Source of the DNA: an uncultured Acidobacteriia bacterium
GTDB taxonomy: Bacteria > Acidobacteriota > Terriglobia > Bryobacterales > Bryobacteraceae
DNA: 32,966 nt
Assembly (NCBI GenBank): GCA_903925975.1
Contig: CAIYHG010000198.1
Location: 1-32,966, forward strand
Direction of reading: 5' to 3'
Positions 8,039 to 16,381 of this stretch are shown here, one piece after another (position 1 is the stretch's first letter; each line of letters starts with the position of its first letter). The notes beneath the pieces were generated by a model. The model worked only from the letters and a program-made list of their open reading frames with translations, ran no database searches and was not told the origin of the DNA. Both the position numbers and the translations under genes were made by a program.

Positions 8039-10135
8039 TCAATCCCCGAAGCTCCCCACCTCTTCGCGCTCTTCGGGCGGTTGCGCGGTCTTGGGCGCGC
8101 CGCCAATCTGCACGAGTTCGGGGCCTGCCTCTTCCTTCAGGACGTGCTGGCGGTAGAGCTTCATCATGCGCTCTTGCTCCTGGCGCTCCTGCAGTTTGGC
8201 GTCGCGCGCGCGCGCCTTTTCCTCGCGCGCATTCTTGGCGATCCCCATCCTCTCCAGGTCGTGTTGTTCCTCAAGAGTGATGATCTCGTCGCGCAGCACC
8301 AGCGAGTGGTCCGCGGCCGCCAGCGGCACCTGTTTCCCGCCGGCGAAGATCTCGTGCTTGCCGTGCTCCTCGTACCACTTGGTGAGCGTGGCCGTCATGT
8401 GCATCTTCTCGATGATGTTGCGCCAGCCGACGCCCGTGTTATATGCGCAGAAGGAAATCTCCCCCTCCTGCGTGGCGTAGGGGATGATGCACTGTTCGGT
8501 GCGGCGGAAGTCGTAATTGAACAGATCCTGGAACCACATGCCGGCAATGAACAGGAAGTTCCAGCGGTCGCGCCGGCGGTGTTCGATATCGTCGAGCGTA
8601 CGGTCTTTGCCCACCTTGCCGTAGTTCTTTCCGGTGGCGCCGAACGTCTTGTCGAGTTTTCGGAGCATGTCCGTTAGTTTGAAGTGGGTGGGAGACTGGA
8701 AGGGATCGTAGTTCCGCCCAACGGAGAGGGCCATTCCGAGGAGCGAGAGCCACTTACCCCGTGCCGCGTCATTCACGCTGGCGATGTCTCGCGACATGCG
8801 GTCGCCGTTCAGAAAGGCCGTGACCGGAACCGCTTCCTTGGTTTCCTTATCTACCATCACGGCCATGCCTACGCCGCAGTTCGGGTGGCAGCCGCAACTC
8901 AGTTGCCCCCAATCGGCCTGCGGGCCATGCACCAGATCGCTCCAGTCGGAAAACGTGGACATGAACGAAATCGGGAACCAGTCGCGCGCGGGCTCGCCCA
9001 GACCGGTCTGGCTCTTCACGTCGTGCGCCAGATGAGACAGCGTGTAGCGCTGCGCCGCGCGGCGCTCGTCCGTCACCTCTTCGTCCCGTCCGGTGAACGA
9101 AACGGGTTGGTAAGACAGGAAGGGAATCTTCTTGGGATTATCCAGCGCGAACTGGATGATGCGGCCCACCTGTTCGTTGTTGATGCCGTTGACGATGGTG
9201 ATGACCGGGATAATGTCCACGCCGTTGGCGTACAGGTTTTCGATGGCCTGCAACTTCACGTCGAACAGATTGCCTACCTTGCGATGCTGGTTAGCGGCGT
9301 TCCCGATTCCGTCGAACTGGAGATACGCGTAACGCAGGCCGGCTTCCGCCGCCTTCCGGCAGAACTCGGGACTCTTCGCGAACTCAATGCCGTTGGTGGC
9401 AGCCTGCACCGAAGTGTAGCCGACCTCGCGCGCGTAGCGCACCGCGTCCAGGAAATGCGGCGAGAGCGTGGGCTCGCCGCCCGAGAACTGAACCGACATC
9501 TGGCGCTTGGGCTTGATGGTGATGGCGTTATCGAGCAGCGTCTTGATGTCTTCCCACGGGAGTTCATGAACGAACCCAACCTGGTTGGCGTCCATGAAGC
9601 AGGGGTCGCACATCATGTTGCAGCGGTTCGTGAGGTCGATGGTGAGCACTGAGCCGCGGCCATGCGTGATCGTGCTGGAGCCGTGCTTGTGCAGGGTTTC
9701 GTCGTTATGCGCGCGGATATCGCGGCCGGGGAATACCTGCTCCAGATGCCGGAAAAATGCGGTGTCGATCGCCATCACGTCTTCGAAATGGCCATGGATC
9801 GGGCAATCCTTAACCATCAGGATCTTGCCGTCGCGTTCGACAATCTGCGCCTTGATCTCGCCGGGCCGTTCGTTATACAGAACGTCAATCGGCGTCTCGC
9901 CATCCAGAATCCGCTTGCGGATTTCCGGTACGCACTTGGGGCACAGGGAATCCGTCTCGCGCGGCCAGCCGAGCGGCGGCTTGGCCTTCTCCCAGGATTT
10001 CAGCAGCGGCTTATCGGACCACTTCGGAGTAAAGCCGGGATTCTGATGGACGCGATTGAATTTCTCGAAAATGAACCACGCCGCCCCCGCGGCGTAAGTG
10101 AATGCCTTTTCGGCGTACTTTACGGGCTTGTGCAT
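8039..10135 (-). CDS. Radical SAM protein related to tetraether/membrane-spanning lipid synthases (Tes/Mj0619-like)
   Basis: This 698-residue protein has the radical SAM core motif C172-x3-C176-x2-C179 (NRCNMMCDPC) and the SAM-binding GGE at 219-221. It carries far more cysteines than the core needs. An N-terminal CPKC pair (65, 68) with C111 (KDCPIHG) resembles a rubredoxin-like metal site. C414, C416 and C420 (CGCHPNCG) and C549 and C563 (CIIPYATQEGEISFCAYN) look like auxiliary Fe-S ligands. This order (SLCPxC, KDCPxHG, LTNRC, then a late C...FCxYN) is what I recall of the Mj0619/Tes family. Tes joins lipid tails to make membrane-spanning tetraethers; bacterial relatives are implicated in iso-diabolic acid synthesis. 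Acidobacteriota are known producers, so that role is plausible but inferred. The C-terminus is a charged coiled coil (about 640-680). GGAGAGG precedes the ATG. It appears monocistronic. Confidence 0.85.
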   Translation of the reverse strand: MHKPVKYAEKAFTYAAGAAWFIFEKFNRVHQNPGFTPKWSDKPLLKSWEKAKPPLGWPRETDSLCPKCVPEIRKRILDGETPIDVLYNERPGEIKAQIVERDGKILMVKDCPIHGHFEDVMAIDTAFFRHLEQVFPGRDIRAHNDETLHKHGSSTITHGRGSVLTIDLTNRCNMMCDPCFMDANQVGFVHELPWEDIKTLLDNAITIKPKRQMSVQFSGGEPTLSPHFLDAVRYAREVGYTSVQAATNGIEFAKSPEFCRKAAEAGLRYAYLQFDGIGNAANQHRKVGNLFDVKLQAIENLYANGVDIIPVITIVNGINNEQVGRIIQFALDNPKKIPFLSYQPVSFTGRDEEVTDERRAAQRYTLSHLAHDVKSQTGLGEPARDWFPISFMSTFSDWSDLVHGPQADWGQLSCGCHPNCGVGMAVMVDKETKEAVPVTAFLNGDRMSRDIASVNDAARGKWLSLLGMALSVGRNYDPFQSPTHFKLTDMLRKLDKTFGATGKNYGKVGKDRTLDDIEHRRRDRWNFLFIAGMWFQDLFNYDFRRTEQCIIPYATQEGEISFCAYNTGVGWRNIIEKMHMTATLTKWYEEHGKHEIFAGGKQVPLAAADHSLVLRDEIITLEEQHDLERMGIAKNAREEKARARDAKLQERQEQERMMKLYRQHVLKEEAGPELVQIGGAPKTAQPPEEREEVGSFGD

Positions 10136-10210
10136 CGTGTTGAGCCTCTCCAGTGCGGGTGCGCGACAGCCATGTGGCTACCCAGACGCGCGGAACTTGA
10201 CTTGGACAAG

Positions 10211-10216
10211 AGTATA
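10211..10216 (-). promoter_or_regulatory. Candidate -10 element of the radical SAM gene
   Basis: TATACT (minus strand), one mismatch from TATAAT, lies 75 nt upstream of the radical SAM start and would give a leader of roughly 68 nt that carries the GGAGAGG ribosome site. No matching -35 is visible 17 nt further upstream, so support is limited. Confidence 0.3.
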
Positions 10217-10383
10217 GGAATTGTGGAGGGATCGGGCCACCGAATGGCATTAAACCGTGCGTTTCTGCCGTCGTACGGCGTTTACGGCGCGGTGAACGGT
10301 GGCTCTCTTTGACGTTAATCAGCATACGTTTGACGCGTAGCCGCGGTTCGCGGCCCCTCCAAGACGTTCCGCAACAGGCGCAC

Positions 10384-10392
10384 TGTTATGAT
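10384..10392 (+). promoter_or_regulatory. Extended -10 promoter of argD (predicted leaderless)
   Basis: TGTTATGAT is an extended -10 (TGn followed by TATGAT, one mismatch from consensus). It ends 6 nt before the ATG at 10399, so transcription would start at or within a base or two of that codon, giving a leaderless mRNA. This agrees with the absence of a Shine-Dalgarno. No good -35 is present, as is usual with extended -10 promoters. Confidence 0.5.
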
Positions 10393-10398
10393 GAAAAA

Positions 10399-11619
10399 AT
10401 GACGACTGCCGAACCTCCTAAAATGGACGCCTCCGCACAAACCACCATTGATCTAGAGCGCGAATACGTGTTTCAGAACTATGCGCGCTACCCAATCGTG
10501 ATTACGCGCGGCAAAGGTTGCCATCTTTACGACGTGGAGGGCCGCAAGTACCTCGATTTCGTCTCGGGCATCGGCGTGAACGCGATGGGGCATGCGCATC
10601 CCCGGCTGGTAAAGCTGATTCGGGAGCAATCCGCCACGCTGATCCACAATTCCAACCTGTACTACAACCAGTACCAGGGTCCTCTGGCCAAGCGGCTAGC
10701 CGAGATCAGTGGGCTGCAGCGCAGTTTCTTCACCAACTCGGGAACCGAGGCGATGGAAGGAGCGTTGAAGATCGCCCGGGCGTGGGGCAATGCCATCAGC
10801 CCCGAAAAGTTTGAGATCATCGCCCTGGAAAATTCATTTCACGGCCGCACACTGGGTGCGCTTTCGATCACCGGGCAGGCGAAATATCGCGCCGACTTTG
10901 AGCCGCTCCTCCCGGGCGTCCGCTTCGTACCGGCCAACGACATAGCGGCGCTTGAGGCGGCATTCAGCGACCGCACCGCCGCCATCGTGCTGGAGATGAT
11001 TCAGGGCGAGGGCGGAATCTTTCCCATGACCCACGAGTTCGCCGCCAAAGCCCGCGAACTGGCCGACCGCCATCAGGCGCTGTTGATTGCCGACGAGATC
11101 CAGTGCGGCGTCGGGCGGCCGGGCGTCTACTTCGCCTACCAACGCACGGTCCCCGTGATCATGCCAGACGTTGTGGCCGTGGCCAAGCCGCTTGCGGCCG
11201 GCATTCCCATGGGAGCGATCATCGCCAACGAGAAGGCCGCAGCCGCGATCAAGCCGGGCATGCACGGCACCACGTTCGGCGGCGGCGCGCTGGCGTGCCG
11301 CGTGGCCCTGGAAGTCCTCGACATCATCGCCGAACTGCTGCCGGCAATTCAGCGAGTGGGCGGCTACTTTCATGTGGAGCTGAACGAACTCGCCCGCAAA
11401 CACTCCTTCGTGAAGGAAGTGCGCGGTTTCGGCCTAATGCTGGGCGTTGACCTGGCGTTCCCCGGCAAGCAGCTCGTGCTGGACGCGATGGCCGAAGGTC
11501 TGCTGATCAACTGCACTCACGAGACGGTGCTGCGATTCCTGCCGCCCTACATCGTGACCGAAAAGGATGTCGACCAGGCCATCAAGATAATCGGCAAGCT
11601 GTTTTCCAAAGTGAAGTAG
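10399..11619 (+). CDS. argD: Class III aminotransferase, acetylornithine aminotransferase-like
   Basis: This is a PLP-dependent aminotransferase of 406 residues that probably converts N-acetylornithine and 2-oxoglutarate to N-acetylglutamate semialdehyde and glutamate (arginine pathway, cytoplasm). Class III landmarks are all present: YLDFVSGIGVNAMGHAHP, the phosphate-binding SGTEAME (114-120), SFHGRTLGALS, the ring-binding Asp in IADEIQCGVGR (Asp232) and the Schiff-base lysine in VAVAKPLAAGIPMGA (Lys263). The family also includes succinylornithine, GABA and ornithine transaminases, so substrate assignment is moderate, and no other arginine gene is adjacent. The frame is open for 30 codons before 10399. 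I chose 10399 because an extended -10 sits just upstream and conserved homology begins soon after. It ends at a clear terminator shared with a convergent gene. Confidence 0.85.
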   Translation: MTTAEPPKMDASAQTTIDLEREYVFQNYARYPIVITRGKGCHLYDVEGRKYLDFVSGIGVNAMGHAHPRLVKLIREQSATLIHNSNLYYNQYQGPLAKRLAEISGLQRSFFTNSGTEAMEGALKIARAWGNAISPEKFEIIALENSFHGRTLGALSITGQAKYRADFEPLLPGVRFVPANDIAALEAAFSDRTAAIVLEMIQGEGGIFPMTHEFAAKARELADRHQALLIADEIQCGVGRPGVYFAYQRTVPVIMPDVVAVAKPLAAGIPMGAIIANEKAAAAIKPGMHGTTFGGGALACRVALEVLDIIAELLPAIQRVGGYFHVELNELARKHSFVKEVRGFGLMLGVDLAFPGKQLVLDAMAEGLLINCTHETVLRFLPPYIVTEKDVDQAIKIIGKLFSKVK

Positions 11620-11625
11620 GGACGA

Positions 11626-11650
11626 GGGGCGGTTCAAAGCCGCCCCGTTT
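11626..11650 (+). terminator. Intrinsic terminator of argD
   Basis: GGGGCGG (11626-11632) pairs perfectly with CCGCCCC (11640-11646) around a 7-nt loop and is followed by GTTT, seven bases after the argD stop. The T-run is short. On the other strand no T-run follows, so it is less likely to stop the convergent gene. Confidence 0.65.
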
Positions 11651-11664
11651 CCCCGGGAGAGAAG

Positions 11665-12999
11665 CTACTTCTTTGCGGGAGTATTTCGAGCCGGAGCCGG
11701 CGCCGCTGGAGCCGGAGTCGCCGCGGGCGCCGCGGCCGCAGGAACCGGTGGCTGAGAGAACTCGGCCGCTGGGTTCAGCATCACCTTGATGATTCCGTCG
11801 CTGAGGCCGCCCTTCTTCAGGGCCAACATGTCCTCCACGCTCAAATCGAAGGGGCGCCCCTCCTTGCGAATCCTCGCGGCAATGAGGTCTTCGGATAGCC
11901 CCGCCTCTTTCATCGCTATAACCTGACCCACAGTCAACAGCTTGGGCTGGCTGGCTTGCGCCTGCGCGGACTTCTCCTGTTCCCTTGCCGAAGTCTGCGC
12001 GGCTTCAACGGCCATCCGGTCTTCCTGCGCGCGCATCGTGTCCGCGTATTGCTGCGCCTCCTGCGTGGCGGCGATCGCCTGGTTCACAATGTCGCCGGGG
12101 CGAAGTTTCGCGGCCTCTCTGAAATTCTCAATCGCCTGAGTGAAATCGTTCAGGATGAAATGGGCCATCCCGAGGTTGTAATACGCATGCCCCGCGGTCT
12201 TCGGTTTGCTGGTGGTAAGGGCCCTGCATGTCTCCAGATTATCCTCGCTTGCCTGTAGCGTTCCTAGCTGATCGCCTGCCTTCAACAGCTGATAGGCCGA
12301 CTTCAGGTTGCAGGTTGCTTCCTTGTCGTCGAAGAAGATCAGCTTCTTTGTCTCGGTCCATGGGAAGAAGAGCCTGTGTATCTGGGCGGAAGCGGTTTGC
12401 AGGGATACGTCTCGAACGTCGAATTCGGCGGGAAACTCGGGCCGGCCCGTCGGCGACTCATTCTGCCTGCCGGCGTCGGCATCGATCGTCTTCACGGCAA
12501 AAACCCTGCCCGTGGCCAAGTCGACGGTTTGCACCGTTGCCTTGAAGAACGAACGCGTCCTGGCGATCGAGACCCTAACCACGGGCCGGTTCTTGTCATA
12601 GGTCTTGCGGTCTTCCGATAGCCGGTCCTGCTGCGACTCGCAACGGGAAACCTTGACGAAGACCAGCGCCGCAGGGCCCAGAATCTTCCCGATCTCCGCG
12701 GCGCGCGTGGTATCGATGTATCCACTCAGGGCGAGTTGATGCTCCGCCAGGAGCGCCGTGAGATGCTCACGGTCTACTACCTCGACCTGGTTCCCCACGA
12801 AGTCTTCCACTATCTTGTCGATCAGTTCGGCGGAGCACTGGCCCTGTCCCGCTCCGAAAGCTACCCTCTTTGCCTGCATGCCGAGGCCCGCCGGGTGGGT
12901 GATAGTGACCTCGATGGTCGGGTTACCCAGAAGGTCTCCAATCTGAGCGTTGGCGCTCAGGCAGAGCACGCCGGCCAGTATAAGAGCGTTGCGGATCAT
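11665..12999 (-). CDS. Exported CsgG-like/TPR protein with C-terminal SHOCT-like repeats
   Basis: This 444-residue exported protein has a signal peptide (about 1-18, cleaved near SANAQ). Residues 30-215 look like the CsgG/LpoB-type fold: a segment on membrane-assembled turnover (QVEVVDREHLTALLAEHQLALSG... with AAEIGKILGPAALVFVKVSR) is typical. A TPR-type stretch follows (AGHAYYNLGMAHF and FTQAIENFREAAKLRPGD, about 277-315), then an Ala/Gln coiled coil, then two SHOCT-like units (VIAMKEAGLSEDLIAARI and MLALKKGGLSDGIIKVML, about 358-415), and a Pro/Ala tail. CsgG-fold proteins act at the outer membrane in secretion or in activating peptidoglycan synthases. No lipobox cysteine is apparent at the signal cleavage site, so it may be soluble in the periplasm. 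The specific role is unknown. It diverges from the hydrolase-NamZ gene. Confidence 0.75.
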   Translation of the reverse strand: MIRNALILAGVLCLSANAQIGDLLGNPTIEVTITHPAGLGMQAKRVAFGAGQGQCSAELIDKIVEDFVGNQVEVVDREHLTALLAEHQLALSGYIDTTRAAEIGKILGPAALVFVKVSRCESQQDRLSEDRKTYDKNRPVVRVSIARTRSFFKATVQTVDLATGRVFAVKTIDADAGRQNESPTGRPEFPAEFDVRDVSLQTASAQIHRLFFPWTETKKLIFFDDKEATCNLKSAYQLLKAGDQLGTLQASEDNLETCRALTTSKPKTAGHAYYNLGMAHFILNDFTQAIENFREAAKLRPGDIVNQAIAATQEAQQYADTMRAQEDRMAVEAAQTSAREQEKSAQAQASQPKLLTVGQVIAMKEAGLSEDLIAARIRKEGRPFDLSVEDMLALKKGGLSDGIIKVMLNPAAEFSQPPVPAAAAPAATPAPAAPAPARNTPAKK

Positions 13000-13240
13000 A
13001 AGCCTTTGTTCCTCTTCACAAACCTACTGTTCGATGAGACGTCGGCTGCGAAATTCAGCCGCGTATGGCGGCGGAGCCGCGTGCGCGAAGGTTCTGCGCC
13101 CACCCTCTGAAGGCGATCCCCGGCAAACCAGGACCCAATGGCAGGGTAGCTTGCGGCGCAATTCGAGTCAATGACGGTTGAAGGGTTTAAGGTCTTTGTC
13201 TCTGAATCTAGTTGAGCCTAGCTAGGGACGTGCGCGAGGT

Positions 13241-13246
13241 TATCAT
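13241..13246 (+). promoter_or_regulatory. -10 element of the hydrolase-NamZ gene (predicted leaderless)
   Basis: TATCAT, one mismatch from the -10 consensus, ends 8 nt before the ATG at 13255. Transcription would begin within a base or two of the start codon. This favours the ATG at 13255 over an in-frame TTG at 13246, which would overlap the -10. The rest of the divergent interval from 13000 holds a 6-bp hairpin (13043-13061) and three CTAG tetranucleotides at 13207-13224, with no clear -35. Confidence 0.4.
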
Positions 13247-13254
13247 TGAACTGT

Positions 13255-15576
13255 ATGAGGCCCCTCCTGCTTGCACTGCTGGCCGCCGCGTCTGTATTCG
13301 CGCAGGATTTCCGTGGATCTCAGGCGCTCGATGACGCGGTCAACCTGGCCATCAAGGAAGGGCGCCTGCCCGGCGCCGTGCTGATCGTGGGGCACAACGG
13401 GCGCATCGTCCACCGCAAGGCCTACGGCAAGCGCGCGCTCGCGCCCGAGGCAGAGGCGATGACGGTGGATACCATCTTCGATATCGCCTCGCTCACCAAG
13501 GTTGTCGCCACCACGCCCTCGCTGATGAAGTTGTTCGAGCAGGGTAAGTTCCGGCTCAACGACAAGATCACCGATTACATCCCCGAGTTCCAGGGCGGCA
13601 AGAGCGACATCACCATACGGCAGTTGTTCACTCACTTTTCCGGGTTGCAGCCCGACGTCCCTCTGGAGCCCGCGTGGACCGGCTACCAAACCGGGATCAA
13701 GCTGGCGTGCGAATTTCCGCCGTCGGGCCCTCCGGGCGTAAGGTCCGTGTACAGCGACATCAACTTTCTGCTGCTGGGCGAGCTGGTGCACAGGCTCAGC
13801 GGCGAGATGCTTTCCGATTACGCCCGTAAGAACGTGTTTGAACCGTTGGGGATGAAAGACACGGCGTTCCAGCCGCCCGCGTCCTGGGTTCCGCGCATAG
13901 CGCCCACCGAGCGCCTTACTCCCAGCGGGCCCCCGCTGCGCGGCGTGGTGCATGACCCTACCTCGCGTTACATGGGCGGCGTGGCGGGGCACGCCGGCGT
14001 ATTCGCCACGGCAGACGACCTTGCGCGGTACGCGCAGATGATGCTCAACGGCGGCGAACTCGACGGGGCCCGCCTCTTCAGCCCGCTTACGGTACAGAAG
14101 TTCACCGAGCCGCAGAGCCCACCCGACCAGCCGGTGCTGCGCGGTTTGGGCTGGGACATCGATTCGCCGTATTCGGGACCCCGGGGCGAGCTATTCCCGA
14201 TCGGGTCGTACGGCCATACCGGCTTTACCGGCACATCCATCTGGATTGACCCCTCCACGCAGACGTATGTGATTCTGCTCGCCAACAGCGTGCACCCCAC
14301 CGCGCGCCCCGCGCTGACGCCCCTGCGCGCGCGAGTGGCAACCATCGCCGCCGCGGGCGTGGGCATCACGGCGCGTGGCGTGGCGTTGACCGGCTATAAC
14401 GAGACGCTTGCCGCCGCGCGCCGGGAAGTGGCGCGCAACGCGTCCACGAAGACGGGCCTGGATGTTCTAGAAGAAAAGCAGTTCGAGCCGTTTCGGGGCA
14501 AGCGTATCGGCCTGGTGACGAACATGACGGGCTTGGACCGCATGGGTCGGCGCAACGTGGACGTCATGAAGGCCGCGGGAATCGACGTAGCGGCGGTGCT
14601 CGCTCCGGAACACGGGTATGGCGGAGCGGAGGACCGGCCCGACGTCGCCGACACCGTCGATCCGGCCACGAAGATTCGCATTTACAGCCTGTATGGCAGC
14701 ACGGTGCGTCCGACGGCTGAAATGTTGAAGGGTTTGGATGCGCTCGTCTTCGATATCCAGGACGTGGGCGTGCGCTTCTACACGTACGAAACCACCATGG
14801 CCTATTGCCTGGAAGAGGCCGCCAAAGCCGGGGTTCCGTTCTTTGTTTTGGACCGGCCGAATCCGCTCACCGGCGTGCGCATGGAAGGCCCGCTGCTCGA
14901 CGCGGCCAACCGTTCCATGGTGGGCTATGCCTCGGGCGTTCCCGTGCGGCACGGCATGACCATGGGCGAACTGGCCCGCTTTTACAACGCGCAGGAAAAG
15001 ATCGGGGCGGCCCTCACCGTAATCCCCATGCAGGATTGGAACCGCGGCGATTGGTTCGACTCCACCAATCTCGCCTGGGTCAACCCTTCGCCGAACATGC
15101 GCAGCCTCAAAGCCGCGACGCTGTATTCCGGGCTGGCACTGATCGAATTCTCGACCAACTACTCGGTGGGACGGGGCACGGACTCTCCGTACGAGCAGAT
15201 CGGCGCCGATTTCATCCACGGCAGAGACTTGGCCGCCTATTTGAACCAGAGGCTGATTCCCGGAGTGCGCGCGTACCCAACGAGCTTTACGCCCACGGAT
15301 TCCTATTTCAAAGGCACAAAGATCGAAGGCGTTCGATTCGAACTTACGAATCGGGAGCTATTCGATTCCGTGCGGCTGGGCCTCGAAGTGGCCGGCGCGT
15401 TGGAGAAGCTGTATCCAGGGAAGATCGACTTCAGCGCGAGCAAGCGCCTGATTGGCAGCGACGACACGGTCCGCCGCCTGAAAGCGGGCGAGGACCCGCG
15501 CGCCATTCTGGAAAGTTACCGTGACGGACTGGCCGCCTTCACGAAGCTACGCGAATCCTATCTGCTGTACCGGTAG
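13255..15576 (+). CDS. Bifunctional secreted protein: serine beta-lactamase-like hydrolase fused to NamZ-type exo-muramidase
   Basis: This 773-residue exported protein combines two enzymes. After a signal peptide (MRPLLLALLAAASVFAQ), residues about 25-365 are a class C beta-lactamase/penicillin-binding-protein-like serine hydrolase: the nucleophile motif SLTK (Ser79, Lys82), YSDIN (Tyr166) and HTG (His321). Residues about 400-773 are the DUF1343/NamZ family: RIGLVTNMTG, APEHGYGG (Glu452), DIQDVGVRFYTYE, FFVLDRPNPLTG, VPVRHGMTMGELA and NPSPNMRS. Characterised NamZ enzymes release terminal MurNAc from peptidoglycan chains. The serine hydrolase half may act on the peptide part of peptidoglycan or on an ester. 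Together they suggest a periplasmic wall-turnover or muropeptide-recycling enzyme. No other recycling gene (murQ, nagZ, anmK) is adjacent. One stop-free frame spans both domains, so the fusion is real. Confidence 0.92.
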   Translation: MRPLLLALLAAASVFAQDFRGSQALDDAVNLAIKEGRLPGAVLIVGHNGRIVHRKAYGKRALAPEAEAMTVDTIFDIASLTKVVATTPSLMKLFEQGKFRLNDKITDYIPEFQGGKSDITIRQLFTHFSGLQPDVPLEPAWTGYQTGIKLACEFPPSGPPGVRSVYSDINFLLLGELVHRLSGEMLSDYARKNVFEPLGMKDTAFQPPASWVPRIAPTERLTPSGPPLRGVVHDPTSRYMGGVAGHAGVFATADDLARYAQMMLNGGELDGARLFSPLTVQKFTEPQSPPDQPVLRGLGWDIDSPYSGPRGELFPIGSYGHTGFTGTSIWIDPSTQTYVILLANSVHPTARPALTPLRARVATIAAAGVGITARGVALTGYNETLAAARREVARNASTKTGLDVLEEKQFEPFRGKRIGLVTNMTGLDRMGRRNVDVMKAAGIDVAAVLAPEHGYGGAEDRPDVADTVDPATKIRIYSLYGSTVRPTAEMLKGLDALVFDIQDVGVRFYTYETTMAYCLEEAAKAGVPFFVLDRPNPLTGVRMEGPLLDAANRSMVGYASGVPVRHGMTMGELARFYNAQEKIGAALTVIPMQDWNRGDWFDSTNLAWVNPSPNMRSLKAATLYSGLALIEFSTNYSVGRGTDSPYEQIGADFIHGRDLAAYLNQRLIPGVRAYPTSFTPTDSYFKGTKIEGVRFELTNRELFDSVRLGLEVAGALEKLYPGKIDFSASKRLIGSDDTVRRLKAGEDPRAILESYRDGLAAFTKLRESYLLYR

Positions 15577-15647
15577 GGCGGCTACGGGGTGCCCGTCAGT
15601 TGTACCAGTACGGACCGCCCGACAGGACTGATAGTAAGACGTTTCCA

Positions 15648-15676
15648 TTGACACAGGCGGCCGCTGGTGTTAAAGA
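15648..15676 (+). promoter_or_regulatory. Promoter of the PEP-CTERM gene
   Basis: A perfect TTGACA -35 (15648-15653) is followed after exactly 17 nt by TAAAGA (15671-15676), preceded by TGT, which makes an extended -10. It predicts a leader of about 30 nt containing GGAGG 6 nt before the ATG at 15712. It is the best sigma-70-type promoter seen in the window. Confidence 0.55.
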
Positions 15677-15711
15677 TATATCGCCGATCTTAGACGACGT
15701 GGAGGCTCGGA

Positions 15712-16272
15712 ATGACAAGAGGCTTACTCGTCCTGTTGGCCATAGCTGGCGTCCTCGTCCCTATGGCTCAAGCTGCGGCCATCAATGTCGCGTTCAACAA
15801 GCCGGCGGAGGCCAACAATGTCTACCCTCCCCTGATTCCCGGCAACGCCGTAGACGGCAACTGGGAGTCCGCCTGGGCCGCGGCACTTCCGGGTACGCCC
15901 ACCTTGCCGATGTGGCTCACCGTGGACCTTGAGGGTGTCTATTCGATTGACTCTATCGTCCTGGTAGGCCCGCACGGCAACGTCCCGGGAAACACACACG
16001 TGTACAACCTGTACTCCACCCTCGACGGCTTCACGTGGGAGCTGATTACCTCGGGAACCTTGACTGACACCTTCGATTACGTGCATACCGTCGATACGGA
16101 CGGAGACGCGATGCGGGGGATTAAGTACGAGGTCGTCGGGGGCACCCATTGGGCCGGTCTCTACGAACTCGAAGCTTACGGCTCGGATGTTCCCGAACCT
16201 TCGTCGTTACTTCTGGTAGCCGGTGCGCTTGGGCTCGCCGCTCTTCGTCTACGCCGGGGCATACGGGCATAG
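15712..16272 (+). CDS. PEP-CTERM exported protein with discoidin-like (F5/8C) domain
   Basis: This 186-residue exported protein has a signal peptide (MTRGLLVLLAIAGVLVPMAQA). The middle looks like a discoidin/F5-8 type C carbohydrate-binding sandwich: NVAFNKPAEANN, NAVDGNWESAWAA, WLTVDLEGVYSIDSIVLVG, HVYNLYSTLDGFTWELI, GIKYEVVG and LYELEAYG. The C-terminus is a standard PEP-CTERM signal: VPEPSS, then a hydrophobic stretch, then RLRRGIR. PEP-CTERM proteins are processed by an exosortase and exported to the surface or matrix. No exosortase gene is in the window. Together this suggests a surface protein that binds extracellular polysaccharide. It has its own strong promoter, good ribosome site, and converges on the pfkB-family gene across 109 nt that contain only weak hairpins. 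Confidence 0.88.
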   Translation: MTRGLLVLLAIAGVLVPMAQAAAINVAFNKPAEANNVYPPLIPGNAVDGNWESAWAAALPGTPTLPMWLTVDLEGVYSIDSIVLVGPHGNVPGNTHVYNLYSTLDGFTWELITSGTLTDTFDYVHTVDTDGDAMRGIKYEVVGGTHWAGLYELEAYGSDVPEPSSLLLVAGALGLAALRLRRGIRA

Positions 16273-16381
16273 GCGCCGCTTATTGGCGGCAACCGCTCGC
16301 TCGCGGTCGCGGACGGGCCATCTGAGGCGCGACGGTGAGGGAGCGGTGCATCAGCTAGCGCCAGATGTCGCGGTCACGGCG

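Noticed and set aside
8684-9652. 322-codon plus-strand frame opposite the radical SAM gene
   Set aside because: Shadow frame created by high third-position GC; the opposite strand holds a complete enzyme.
10388-10402. Mini open frame ATG ATG AAA AAA TGA overlapping the argD start
   Set aside because: A four-codon leader with an ATGA overlap looked like translational coupling, but the same bases make an extended -10, which explains them better.
13207-13224. Three CTAG tetranucleotides in 18 nt
   Set aside because: Locally striking, but no known operator matches and no symmetry beyond the 4-mers is present.
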